Of a DNA stretch of 38,515 bases, positions 8,362 to 16,651 are shown piece by piece (position 1 is the stretch's first letter; the number at the start of each line of letters is the position of its first letter). The notes below the pieces were generated by a model, which saw nothing but the letters and a program-made list of their open reading frames with translations, had not been told where the DNA came from and did no database searches. The position numbers and the translations under genes were made by a program. The stretch comes from Aalborgiella sp040079635 (lineage in GTDB: Bacteria; Pseudomonadota; Gammaproteobacteria; Burkholderiales; Burkholderiaceae_C): assembly GCA_040079635.1 (NCBI GenBank), contig JBEBJY010000021.1, positions 1 through 38,515 on the forward strand, read 5' to 3'.

Positions 8362-9750
8362 ATGCGATATCCGCTTCCCTATGCTTTTGCTCGACAAAAT
8401 CAGCTCTTACTTGAAGAAAGTGGACAAGATTTAATCGTTTTTTTGCACGATGCCACTTCTCGAAATGCTTTGTCTGAAGTGCTGCGAAAATTCAAAATCA
8501 CATCAGTTCAAACAGTAGAACAAGAAATTTTAGTGCAACGCATCAGTGAAGCGTATGCACAAGGTGAATCGAACGCAGCATCCGTCGTTAGTGAGGTTGA
8601 ATCTGACGCTGATTTGAGCCGCATGATGCAAGACCTTCCTGCGGTAGAGGACTTACTAGAAGCCGCCGATGATGCTCCGATTATTCGCATGCTCAATGCC
8701 CTACTCACTCAGGCTGCGCGAGATGGGGCAAGCGATATTCATATCGAACCATATGAGCGCCATTCCAGCGTGCGCTTCAGAGTTGACGGCACGCTGCGGG
8801 AAGTGGTACAACCCAACCGCGCGCTCCATGCAGCATTGATCTCTCGTTTAAAAATCATGGCTGATCTGGATATATCGGAGAAACGATTGCCACAAGATGG
8901 TCGCATCAGTTTACGCATTGGCACACGCTCTGTGGATGTGCGTGTTAGCACCATTCCTAGTGCACATGGTGAGCGTGCCGTATTGCGCTTATTGGACAAA
9001 TCCGAAGGCAAACTTAGTTTAGCTGCTGTAGGCATGGAAGGCGAGACATTAAAGCGTTTTAATAGCTTGCTTGCGCAGCCGCACGGCATTATTTTGGTTA
9101 CTGGCCCAACGGGCTCAGGTAAAACGACGACGCTTTATGCTGCCTTGCATCAGTTGGATGCAAGTAGCCAAAACATCATGACGGTCGAAGACCCGATTGA
9201 GTATGAACTTGCAGGTGTAGGACAAACGCAAGTCAATACCAAAATTGATTTAACCTTTGCCAAAGCCTTGCGCGCCATTCTGCGCCAAGATCCAGATGTC
9301 ATTATGATTGGCGAGATACGTGATTTTGAAACGGCACAAATCGCAATTCAAGCATCTCTCACGGGTCATTTGGTTTTAGCCACTTTGCACACCAACGACT
9401 CAGCCAGTGCTGTAACTCGATTAACGGATATGGGTGTCGAGCCTTTCTTATTAAGTTCAAGTTTGCTCGGTGTGCTGGCTCAGCGATTGGTACGCAAGAT
9501 TTGCAAGCATTGCGCAGGCGTTGGCTGTAAGCAGTGTGGACAAACGGGTTACCACGGTCGCACTGGCATTTATGAGCTATTGACCACCAACGATGCCATC
9601 CGCGCACAAATTCATAACCACACCAGCGAAGCCGATATAAGAGCCGCAGCTCTTAAGTCAGGCATGACGCTTATGCGAGATGACGGTCAGAGACTAGTAC
9701 AGTCTGGTATTACCAGCCGCGAAGAACTACTCAGAGTTACGCGCGATTGA
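8362..9750 (+). CDS. gspE: T2SS assembly ATPase GspE
   Basis: GspE is the cytoplasmic hexameric ATPase that powers pseudopilus assembly. The 462-residue protein has an N-terminal GspL-binding region, then DGASDIHIEPYERHSSVRFR, Walker A GPTGSGKTT (from G248, Lys254), the Asp box DPDVIMIGEIRD and the His box LTGHLVLATLHTND. A zinc-type tetracysteine element is present in compact form: C381, C384, C389, C392, with only four residues between the CxxC pairs. Most GspE proteins have about thirty there. ATG 8362 follows gspD by 2 bp. Unusually for a gspE-gspF pair, gspF is 2.9 kb downstream. Confidence 0.97.
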   Translation: MRYPLPYAFARQNQLLLEESGQDLIVFLHDATSRNALSEVLRKFKITSVQTVEQEILVQRISEAYAQGESNAASVVSEVESDADLSRMMQDLPAVEDLLEAADDAPIIRMLNALLTQAARDGASDIHIEPYERHSSVRFRVDGTLREVVQPNRALHAALISRLKIMADLDISEKRLPQDGRISLRIGTRSVDVRVSTIPSAHGERAVLRLLDKSEGKLSLAAVGMEGETLKRFNSLLAQPHGIILVTGPTGSGKTTTLYAALHQLDASSQNIMTVEDPIEYELAGVGQTQVNTKIDLTFAKALRAILRQDPDVIMIGEIRDFETAQIAIQASLTGHLVLATLHTNDSASAVTRLTDMGVEPFLLSSSLLGVLAQRLVRKICKHCAGVGCKQCGQTGYHGRTGIYELLTTNDAIRAQIHNHTSEADIRAAALKSGMTLMRDDGQRLVQSGITSREELLRVTRD

Positions 9751-10014
9751 GTTTGCATACTTGTCGCATGTGATTATTTCCAGAAATTTTAGTAATCAAA
9801 CACCATAGAAACTCCTTGTATTCGTGATGAATATTTAAGATAAGAGCGCCGTTTCTTATTGTTACTATTTTTTCAAATAGAAACATAATCTTATCCAGAT
9901 TCTTAAGTAATGCTTATTTGATGCAAAAATCAAAAAATATAGCTATTTTCCAGTCAAAAAAATATTCTAAATATTCCATTTCTCCTTGACCTATGTTAAG
10001 AGAATCATTCTGCG

Positions 10015-10030
10015 TACCCAATTCTGGGTA
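10015..10030. promoter_or_regulatory. 16-bp dyad TACCCA-ATTC-TGGGTA
   Basis: A perfect 6-bp inverted repeat with a 4-base centre sits 81 bp before the multicopper oxidase start. Its size and position suit a dimeric repressor or activator site. The regulator is unknown; copper control is a guess from the downstream genes. Confidence 0.4.
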
Positions 10031-10046
10031 TTGTGAATAGAGGCAT

Positions 10047-10090
10047 AAAGTTACAAAATTTACTGGACTCATTCGAGTACTTGTAACTTT
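10047..10090 (+). promoter_or_regulatory. Nested inverted repeats in the multicopper oxidase leader
   Basis: Outer arms AAAGTTACAA (10047-10056) and TTGTAACTTT (10081-10090) are perfectly complementary. Inside lies a second dyad ACTC-ATTC-GAGT (10067-10078). The outer right arm runs into a further T-tract and ends 20 bp before the start codon. It could be a leader terminator/attenuator or a pair of operator half-sites. The stem is AT-rich, so a strong terminator is doubtful. Confidence 0.45.
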
Positions 10091-10110
10091 TTTAAGTAAG
10101 GAGAGGTGTT

Positions 10111-11862
10111 ATGTCTACTATTGACAAAAACCAACTTCCAAAATTATCTCGCCGCCAGTCTCTACAAATAGGAGCGGCTACAACTGCTATAGGACTATTC
10201 GGTTCAGGTAAGCTGACTACATCCGCGCATGCTAAAGATCCAGTGCCACCGCAAACGACTCCCTTTGTCGTCGCTTTACCTGTGTATAAAGCCAAATTGC
10301 CGGTTAGCAGTCTAATACCGGCTCCCACGCAGTCAGCCAACCTAAGTGGTGGTGAATGCGGTAGGGCACCCCACCAACGAGAAACCAATTGGCCGTCTCA
10401 AAAGTTTTATACGGTAAAAGTCAAAGAGGCCCTTCACTCTTTTCATCCGTCATTGCCTGTACAAAAAATCTGGGGCTATGACGGTATCGTTCCAGGCCCT
10501 ACATTTGTAGCACGATATGGTGTTCCTATTACTGTGCGCATATATAACGAATTGCCTACTAACAGCATCGGTTTTGGTTCACCCGAGATCTCGACGCATT
10601 TGCACAATTTACATTGCGCTTCCGAAAGCGATGGCTTTGCAGGGGACTATTACAGCGCAACCAATTTTGGACCAACCATGACCGCAGCTGGCGCATTCAA
10701 AGATCATCATTATCCAAATTGCTATGCGGGCTATGACGACCCACGTTACTATGCAACCAATGGCGACCCAAGAGAAGCCTTGGGAACACTTTGGTACCAT
10801 GACCACCGAATTGACTTTACAGCCCCGAATTGCTACAAAGGCCTTACTGGCATGTATCTCTTGTTTGATGAGATTGACTCTGGCAATGAACTTGACACCA
10901 ATCCAAAAGCCCTTCGTTTGCCAAGTGGTGTAGGCAAATACGATATTCCATTGTCATTTTCAGACAAGGTATTTGATGCAAGTGGCTATGTTCAATACGA
11001 TCAATTTGCGACCAAGGGTCTATTGGGCAATAAATTTTGCGTCAATGGTAAAGTTCAGCCCTTCTTTAAAGTCGAACGACGCAAATATCGTTTTCGGATG
11101 CTTGATGAAGGTCCATCGCGATTTTATGAATTTTATTTGACAGACAGCACAGGTACCAACCAAAGCTTTAGTTTAATTTCTGAAGATGGCAACTTGCTGC
11201 CCGCCACAATCTCTGCAAAAAATGTGCAACTTTCACCTGCAAGCAGGTCAGATATCGTGATCGATTTCGCGCAATATCCAATAGGCACTAAATTATTTAT
11301 CGTCAACCGCTTAATACAAACTGATGGGCGAGGTCCTGAAGATGTCTCAGTTAATGTACGAGGATCCGATGGACTGCTCACACAAGCAGGAACAAAGATC
11401 TTGCGTTTCGACGTTGTTAAAGATCCTGCATCACCAGACATGAGTCGCGTTCCTGCACTACTTCGCGAACTACCGCCTATCGACCTCTCTGAAGTCAAAG
11501 CCACCCGTTATTTTGAATTTGATAAAGAGAATGAAATTTGGACGGTCAATGGCAAAATTTTTGATGTAGAGATGGCTGTCGCATCACCCAAACGCGGAAC
11601 AGCAGAAATATGGGTGCTCAAAGGCAAGGGAAGTTGGCACCATCCAATCCACGTTCACTTGGAAGAAGGTCGGATCCTATCGCGCAACGGTCAACCACCT
11701 CAACCGCATGAGGCCGGTAGAAAAGATGTTTATACGTTGGCGCCTAACGATGAATTACATGTATTTTTGCGATTCAGGGAATTTAAAGGCAAATACATCA
11801 TGCATTGCCATAACTTAACCCACGAAGACCATGCCATGATGGTGCGGTTTGATGTTGTTTAA
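10111..11862 (+). CDS. Tat-exported multicopper oxidase (CotA/bilirubin-oxidase type)
   Basis: This enzyme oxidises a phenol, metal ion or similar donor while reducing oxygen to water; the substrate is not predictable. It has 583 residues. The N-terminus has a twin-arginine signal (SRRQSLQIGAATTAIGLFGS, then SAHA), so it should reach the periplasm folded. All four copper motifs are visible: HLHNLH (H163, H165, H168), WYHDH (H230, H232), HHPIHVH (H511, H514, H516) and HCHNLTHEDHAM (H565, C566, H567, H571, M576). The axial type 1 ligand is thus Met. ATG 10111 follows AGGAG. A SCO-type gene follows after 30 bp. The pair interrupts gspE-gspF, so T2SS export is possible but inferred. Confidence 0.92.
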   Translation: MSTIDKNQLPKLSRRQSLQIGAATTAIGLFGSGKLTTSAHAKDPVPPQTTPFVVALPVYKAKLPVSSLIPAPTQSANLSGGECGRAPHQRETNWPSQKFYTVKVKEALHSFHPSLPVQKIWGYDGIVPGPTFVARYGVPITVRIYNELPTNSIGFGSPEISTHLHNLHCASESDGFAGDYYSATNFGPTMTAAGAFKDHHYPNCYAGYDDPRYYATNGDPREALGTLWYHDHRIDFTAPNCYKGLTGMYLLFDEIDSGNELDTNPKALRLPSGVGKYDIPLSFSDKVFDASGYVQYDQFATKGLLGNKFCVNGKVQPFFKVERRKYRFRMLDEGPSRFYEFYLTDSTGTNQSFSLISEDGNLLPATISAKNVQLSPASRSDIVIDFAQYPIGTKLFIVNRLIQTDGRGPEDVSVNVRGSDGLLTQAGTKILRFDVVKDPASPDMSRVPALLRELPPIDLSEVKATRYFEFDKENEIWTVNGKIFDVEMAVASPKRGTAEIWVLKGKGSWHHPIHVHLEEGRILSRNGQPPQPHEAGRKDVYTLAPNDELHVFLRFREFKGKYIMHCHNLTHEDHAMMVRFDVV

Positions 11863-11892
11863 GTATTTTGAAATGAAATTTGGAGATTGACC

Positions 11893-12510
11893 ATGAACAC
11901 CAATATTTTAAGCAGTGAAGTCAGCACATCAAACGGCAAGCGTGATTGGCTGAAATGGGTGGGAGGTGCTGCGCTAGCACCTGTACTCGCTACAAGCGGT
12001 GCAACGCGCGCTAAGGTTGGACCGCGTGCCGCGTATTTCCCTAACACAATCGTACAAACGCATGAAGGGGAAAAACTCCGTTTTTACGACGATATTGTTC
12101 AAGGCAAGATTGTCATATTCAACATGATGTACACAGTATGTACTGGCATTTGTCCTGGTAATACAGCCAACTTATTGCAGGTTCAAGAAGCACTTGGCAA
12201 GCGTTTGGGTAAAGATGTATTCATGTACTCAATGACACTTCAACCTGAATTTGACAGACCTAAAGATTTGAGCGACTATGTAAAACGCTATGGCATTAAA
12301 CCCGGTTGGTCATTTTTGACGGGGCAACCTACAGAAATGGAAATCATTCGGCGAAAATTGGGATTTTTTAATGACAACCCGAGAATAGATGCCAACTTAG
12401 CAAACCATACAGGGATGCTCCGCATTGGCAACGAAAAATTGGACCGCTGGTTCATGATGCCAGCGCTAAGTTCGCCAAAGCAAATTGCTCGAGAAATTTT
12501 GCAAATGTAG
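11893..12510 (+). CDS. SCO1/SenC-type copper chaperone-like protein
   Basis: SCO proteins are periplasmic thioredoxin-fold proteins that deliver copper or manage thiols, classically for cytochrome oxidase. ATG 11893 is chosen over an upstream TTG (11887) because GGAG (11882-11885) is well placed; the product has 205 residues. The N-terminus has KRDWLKWVGGAALAPVLATS, a Tat-like or Sec export signal. The copper site is present: CTGIC (CxxxC) after KIVIFNMMYTV, with the distal His in LANHTGMLRIG. The 30-bp gap to the multicopper oxidase gene suggests one transcript and a role in loading its copper sites; that role is inferred. Confidence 0.88.
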   Translation: MNTNILSSEVSTSNGKRDWLKWVGGAALAPVLATSGATRAKVGPRAAYFPNTIVQTHEGEKLRFYDDIVQGKIVIFNMMYTVCTGICPGNTANLLQVQEALGKRLGKDVFMYSMTLQPEFDRPKDLSDYVKRYGIKPGWSFLTGQPTEMEIIRRKLGFFNDNPRIDANLANHTGMLRIGNEKLDRWFMMPALSSPKQIAREILQM

Positions 12511-12560
12511 TCCTTTATCAGGAGATAACCTGGACAATATCACTGGGTACTGGTTTCGTT

Positions 12561-12590
12561 TTGACAATACCAATCTACAATGGTTATTGT
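12561..12590 (+). promoter_or_regulatory. Candidate sigma-70 promoter for gspF
   Basis: TTGACA (12561-12566) is a consensus -35. TATTGT (12585-12590) after 18 bp matches four of six -10 bases. It lies 17 bp before the gspF start. A separate promoter would make sense because the copper gene pair separates gspF from the rest of the operon. Confidence 0.4.
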
Positions 12591-12606
12591 TAAAATTTAA
12601 AAACCA

Positions 12607-13839
12607 ATGCCAGCATACACTTTTGAAGCGCTAGACGACCAAGGCAACACCCGCAAAGGTGTTATTGAAGGCGAGTCGGCACGCGTTGTGCGTAGTCTTT
12701 TGCGTGCTCAGTCCTTGGTTCCATTGAATGTCGAACCTGTCACCGGTGAATCAGCAAACGGCTCGACTTCTGGCGGATTAAACAAAACTCTGTTCGCAAG
12801 TCGTATATTCAACGCAACTGGGTTGAGTATTTGGACGCGTCAAATTGCAGGATTAGTAACCTCAGGTTTACCACTAGAGCGTGCGCTTACGGCACTGACC
12901 GACGAAGCAGAAGACGAGCGCCAGCGCAATTTATTGGCAAGTCTACGTGCTGAGGTCAACGCTGGAAGCACGTTTGCAAAAGCGTTGGCACAGCATCCAC
13001 GTGAATTTTCCAGTATCTACACTGCAGTAATTGGCGCTGGGGAACAGAGCGGTAGCTTGGGACAAGTGCTAGAACGGCTGGCAGACGACTTAGAAGAACA
13101 GCAGGCACTGAAGTCTAAATTGATTGGTGCAGCCTTGTACCCTGCCATCGTGACTTTGGTTGCTATTGTTATCGTTCTTTTTCTTGTTGGGTATGTCGTT
13201 CCGCAGGTGGCCAACGTTTTTGCGGGTACCAAGCGCGCATTGCCATTTTTGACAGTTGCCATGCTTGCTATCAGTGATTTTGTAAGAAACTACGGCTGGC
13301 TCGTGCTGATAGCAATTATTTTGGCAACCATAGGTTCAAGGATAGCGTTGAGAAACGACGATGTGCGTGAGAAATTTGATGCGGCTTGGCTCAACATTCC
13401 TTTGATTGGCAAATTAGCGCGCGGCTACAACGCAGCCCGATTTGCAAGTACATTGGCTATGCTCGCTACGGCTGGTGTCCCTATCTTAAAAAGCTTGCAA
13501 GCCGCTGCTATGACTTTGAATAATCGCGCGATGCGTACAGATGCGTTAGATGCGTTGGTGATGGTGCGTGAGGGTGCACCTTTAGCTTCAGCCATTGCAC
13601 AAAAGAAACGCTTCCCAGGTATTGTCAGCATGTTTGCACGCCTAGGAGAGCAAACAGGTCAACTGCCTCTGATGCTGTCACGCGCTGCCAAACAATTAAG
13701 TGCTGAAGTGCAACGCCGAGCTATGCATTTAGCTACGTTGCTAGAACCTATGCTGATTGTGACCATGGGTTTGGTTGTGATGTTGATAGTTCTTGCTGTG
13801 CTACTACCCATCATCCAGTTGAATCAGTTGGTGAACTAA
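12607..13839 (+). CDS. gspF: T2SS inner-membrane platform protein GspF
   Basis: GspF is the polytopic inner-membrane protein of the T2SS platform, contacting GspE and GspL. It has 410 residues, the usual length. It begins MPAYTFEALDDQGNTRKG, the standard GspF N-terminus. Two homologous cytoplasmic domains (about 70-195 and 270-395) are separated by hydrophobic segments near 170-195 and 220-245, with the last helix MLIVTMGLVVMLIVLAVLLP at the C-terminus. Motifs include LATLVTSGLPLERAL-like TRQIAGLVTSGLPLERALTA and FSSIYTAVIGAGEQSGSLGQ. No strong ribosome-binding site precedes ATG 12607. It is detached from gspE by the copper gene pair. Confidence 0.96.
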   Translation: MPAYTFEALDDQGNTRKGVIEGESARVVRSLLRAQSLVPLNVEPVTGESANGSTSGGLNKTLFASRIFNATGLSIWTRQIAGLVTSGLPLERALTALTDEAEDERQRNLLASLRAEVNAGSTFAKALAQHPREFSSIYTAVIGAGEQSGSLGQVLERLADDLEEQQALKSKLIGAALYPAIVTLVAIVIVLFLVGYVVPQVANVFAGTKRALPFLTVAMLAISDFVRNYGWLVLIAIILATIGSRIALRNDDVREKFDAAWLNIPLIGKLARGYNAARFASTLAMLATAGVPILKSLQAAAMTLNNRAMRTDALDALVMVREGAPLASAIAQKKRFPGIVSMFARLGEQTGQLPLMLSRAAKQLSAEVQRRAMHLATLLEPMLIVTMGLVVMLIVLAVLLPIIQLNQLVN

Positions 13840-13887
13840 TCGCATCAACAGCATGCCATTTTTAATATTTAAAAATTTACTTCTTTT

Positions 13888-14664
13888 ATGACATACCAAA
13901 ATATCATCATTAGCACACAAGCCCGCGTTGGCATCATCACGCTTAATCGCCCTAAACAGCTCAACGCCCTGAATGGCGAGTTGATGGACGAGCTGGGTGC
14001 GGCGCTCAAAGCGTTTGATGCAGACGATGCTATTGGCTGCATGATCATTACAGGAAGCGAAAAAGCTTTTGCAGCTGGGGCAGACATCGGTGCCATGGCC
14101 ACCTATACATTTGCCGATGTATACAAAGGTGATTACATTACCCGCAACTGGGAGTACATCCGCAGTATACGCAAACCAGTCATCGCAGCGGTTAGCGGCT
14201 TTACTTTGGGTGGTGGCTGTGAATTGGCGATGATGTGCGACTTCATCATCGCAGCAGACAATGCCAAGTTTGGGCAACCAGAGATCAAACTAGGCGTGAT
14301 TCCTGGTGCGGGTGGCACGCAGCGTTTACCGCGCGCTATCGGTAAAGCAAAAGCGATGGATATGGCGTTAACAGGTCGCATGATGGATGCCGTCGAAGCA
14401 GAGCGTGCGGGGCTAGTCAGCCGTGTTGTGCCCTTAGACAAGTTAATGGATGAAGCTTTAGGGGCAGCGCTGATGATTTGTGAATTCTCACAAATCGCGT
14501 TGATAGCTGCCAAAGAATCTGTCAATCGTGCTTTTGAAAGTGGCTTAGCTGATGGCATCATGTTCGAGCGCCGTTTGTTTCATGCTCTTTTTGCAACCAA
14601 TGATCAAAAAGAAGGCATGGATGCTTTTGTAAATAAGCGCAAAGCTAATTTCAAACATTCATAA
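13888..14664 (+). CDS. Enoyl-CoA hydratase (crotonase family)
   Basis: This enzyme hydrates trans-2-enoyl-CoA to 3-hydroxyacyl-CoA in fatty acid or aromatic-acid beta-oxidation. The 258-residue protein has the full crotonase pattern: ITLNRPKQLNALNGELMDEL, the oxyanion-hole/ADIG segment FAAGADIGAM, and LGGGCELAMMCDFIIA and PEIKLGVIPGAGGTQRL, whose Glu residues correspond to the two catalytic glutamates. FadB/PaaF-like short hydratases share this length. Start ATG 13888 is 48 bp after gspF. It is probably unrelated in function to the T2SS. The exact substrate cannot be told from sequence. Confidence 0.93.
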   Translation: MTYQNIIISTQARVGIITLNRPKQLNALNGELMDELGAALKAFDADDAIGCMIITGSEKAFAAGADIGAMATYTFADVYKGDYITRNWEYIRSIRKPVIAAVSGFTLGGGCELAMMCDFIIAADNAKFGQPEIKLGVIPGAGGTQRLPRAIGKAKAMDMALTGRMMDAVEAERAGLVSRVVPLDKLMDEALGAALMICEFSQIALIAAKESVNRAFESGLADGIMFERRLFHALFATNDQKEGMDAFVNKRKANFKHS

Positions 14665-14685
14665 TTTTCATAAGCAAGATTTAAC

Positions 14686-15435
14686 GTGGAAAACATTCGC
14701 GTTGCGACGTGGAATATACACAAAGGTGTTAATGGTCTTGGACCTAGACGCCGGTTAGAAATCCATAATATTGGTTTAGCCATTGACCAATTTGATGCAG
14801 ATATCATTTGCTTGCAAGAAGTGCGAAAGCACCATCGCGGTGAAGCGCAAAGATTTGCACACTGGCCTTCACTTGAGCAAGCTGATTTTTTAGCGCCATT
14901 GGGCTATACGCCCATTTACCAAACAAACGCCATCACAAAGCATGGCGAACATGGAAACGCACTACTCACGCGTTGGCCAGTCATCAAACATCAGCATGAA
15001 GATATGTCAGACCATAGGTTTGAGCAACGTGGTTTGCTGCATGTCGAGGTTTTGATACACGACCTGCCGGTTCATGTTGTTGTTGTCCATTTGGGTCTGA
15101 TCAAATCCAGTAGACGAAGGCAAGTTGCGCAGCTTTGTACCTTCATTCAGCGCGAAATTCCCAAAAATGCACCCTTGCTGGTTGCTGGCGATTTTAATGA
15201 TTGGGGTTCTGCCAGCGAAACAGTACTAAAAGCTGAGCAGTTATACGCCTTCAAAACAAACCCAATCACTGCGAAAAAACTGCGCACTTACCCCGCACGA
15301 CTACCGCTGGTGCAGTTTGATTACGTGTTTGCTAGGCACCTTAGCGCCACAAATGCGACCGTTCCGAGCGGCATGCATTGGGCTCGTATGTCTGATCATT
15401 TACCCTTGATCGCTGATTTTGTGACGACAAATTGA
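14686..15435 (+). CDS. Endonuclease/exonuclease/phosphatase family protein (YbhP-like)
   Basis: This is a metal-dependent phosphodiesterase-fold protein. It has 249 residues, starting at GTG 14686. Motifs in order: VATWNIHKG (Asn), ICLQEVRK (metal-binding Glu), the VVVVHLGL strand, the GDFNDWG catalytic Asp/Asn, and MSDHLPLIADF near the C-terminus (Asp-His). The next gene, 10 bp downstream, is a cardiolipin synthase B-like phospholipase D. The same pairing occurs in Escherichia coli as ybhP-clsB, so a role linked to phospholipids is likely, but the substrate is unknown. Confidence 0.87.
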   Translation: MENIRVATWNIHKGVNGLGPRRRLEIHNIGLAIDQFDADIICLQEVRKHHRGEAQRFAHWPSLEQADFLAPLGYTPIYQTNAITKHGEHGNALLTRWPVIKHQHEDMSDHRFEQRGLLHVEVLIHDLPVHVVVVHLGLIKSSRRRQVAQLCTFIQREIPKNAPLLVAGDFNDWGSASETVLKAEQLYAFKTNPITAKKLRTYPARLPLVQFDYVFARHLSATNATVPSGMHWARMSDHLPLIADFVTTN

Positions 15436-15445
15436 TATTTTAGGC

Positions 15446-16651
15446 ATGGGAAATACGGCACAAAGCTATGAAAATTCTAGTGAATTACAGTTGCTTGAAG
15501 GCAGCGTTGCTTTTTTCCCGTCTTTGATAGCTGCCATCGAGAATGCTACAAAAAGCGTTCAGATGGAAACTTATATCTTTGATTTAACAGCCAGCGGTGC
15601 AGATGTAGCAATGGCTTTAGAGAGAGCGGCGCAACGTGGCGTGCTGGTGCGCGTGATGGTCGATGGATTTGGCACCCCTGCATTTCCTAACGAATGGAAA
15701 AATCGTTTTAAATCAGCTGGTATCCAATGGTTCGTGTACGAGCCGATTGTTACTTTGGGTATTTTCTTACCTAGCCAATGGCGCCGTTTACACCGCAAGC
15801 TCTGCGTGATTGACAGCGCCGTGGCCTATTGTGGCGGCATTAACTTGCTGGATGATTGGCACGACCCTAGCTATGGTGCCTTGGCAGCACCGCGCTTTGA
15901 TTTCACTGTACGTGTCAGTGGTGCGCTTGCCCAAGATATTCAAATGGCAACTTGCCAGCTATGGGATCGTTTGAATTCAGGCAAACCACTGAATATCAAA
16001 CGGGTAAAAACTGCGATTGAAACACTCCCGAGCGTATTAAAACGTCACCACTGGCAAGCGAACACGCAAACTGGCAAGACACTTGCAGCTCTGGTGTTGC
16101 GTGACAATATTACAAATCGTGGGCAAATTGAGCGCGCCTACCTCAAAGCGATAGGCGATGCGCACAACGAGATCATCATCGCGAATGCCTATTTTGTACC
16201 CGGTGCAAAACTGCGTCGCGCATTGGTGCATGCCGCCAAACGCGGCGTCAAAGTTCAGCTATTGCTCCAGGGAAAATACGAATACTTCATGCAATACCAT
16301 GCTGCCAGACCCATTTATGGCACATTACTGGCTGCTGGCATCGAGATTTACGAATATGACAAAAGCTATTTACACGCCAAAGTGGCTGTGATTGACAGCG
16401 TGTGGGCGACAGTTGGCTCTTCTAACCTCGATCCACTGAGCTTGCTCTTGGCTCGTGAGGCCAACGTCGTGATGCAAGACGCAGACTTTGCGCAAAGCCT
16501 GCGCCAGCGCCTACTGCTCGCTATGGCGAATGAAGGCAAACGCGTTGATGCCACGCAAATGGCCAACCGTCCTTGGAGCCAACGCCTCAACGAAATGCTT
16601 GCATTTGCGATCATGCGAACGGGATTATGGCTGTTTGGAAAACGTTATTGA
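15446..16651 (+). CDS. clsB: Cardiolipin synthase B-like phospholipase D family protein
   Basis: This protein probably joins phosphatidyl groups to make cardiolipin. It has 401 residues and two HKD motifs: HRKLCVID followed by GGINL (about residue 117) and HAKVAVID followed by GSSNLDP (about residue 310). It has no long N-terminal membrane pair as in ClsA, which favours ClsB. Text such as VQMETYIFDLTASG and GVLVRVMVDGFGTPAF fits the family. The stop TGA overlaps the ATG of the downstream nuclease gene (TGATG at 16649-16653), so the two are translationally coupled. Confidence 0.9.
   Translation: MGNTAQSYENSSELQLLEGSVAFFPSLIAAIENATKSVQMETYIFDLTASGADVAMALERAAQRGVLVRVMVDGFGTPAFPNEWKNRFKSAGIQWFVYEPIVTLGIFLPSQWRRLHRKLCVIDSAVAYCGGINLLDDWHDPSYGALAAPRFDFTVRVSGALAQDIQMATCQLWDRLNSGKPLNIKRVKTAIETLPSVLKRHHWQANTQTGKTLAALVLRDNITNRGQIERAYLKAIGDAHNEIIIANAYFVPGAKLRRALVHAAKRGVKVQLLLQGKYEYFMQYHAARPIYGTLLAAGIEIYEYDKSYLHAKVAVIDSVWATVGSSNLDPLSLLLAREANVVMQDADFAQSLRQRLLLAMANEGKRVDATQMANRPWSQRLNEMLAFAIMRTGLWLFGKRY

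Larger units (their letters stand above)
9751..10110. other. AT-rich spacer between gspE and the multicopper oxidase gene
   Basis: These 360 bp have no credible gene and are much more AT-rich than the flanks. A weak hairpin (arms 9861-9870 and 9875-9884, one mismatch) lies about 110 bp after gspE and could help end the gsp transcript. A TTGACC hexamer is at 9986-9991 but has no convincing -10 partner. The last 100 bp hold dyads listed separately. AGGAG just before ATG 10111 is the ribosome-binding site of the next gene. Confidence 0.6.

Noticed and set aside
9061..9080. AATAGCTTGCTTGCGCAG in gspE, resembling other short Comamonadaceae intergenic repeats as I remember them.
   Set aside because: It codes for conserved GspE residues (NSLLAQPHG) and lacks any flanking repeat structure.
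13859..13875. AT-only inverted repeat after gspF as a terminator.
   Set aside because: The stem has no G or C and a three-base loop, so it is not a credible intrinsic terminator.
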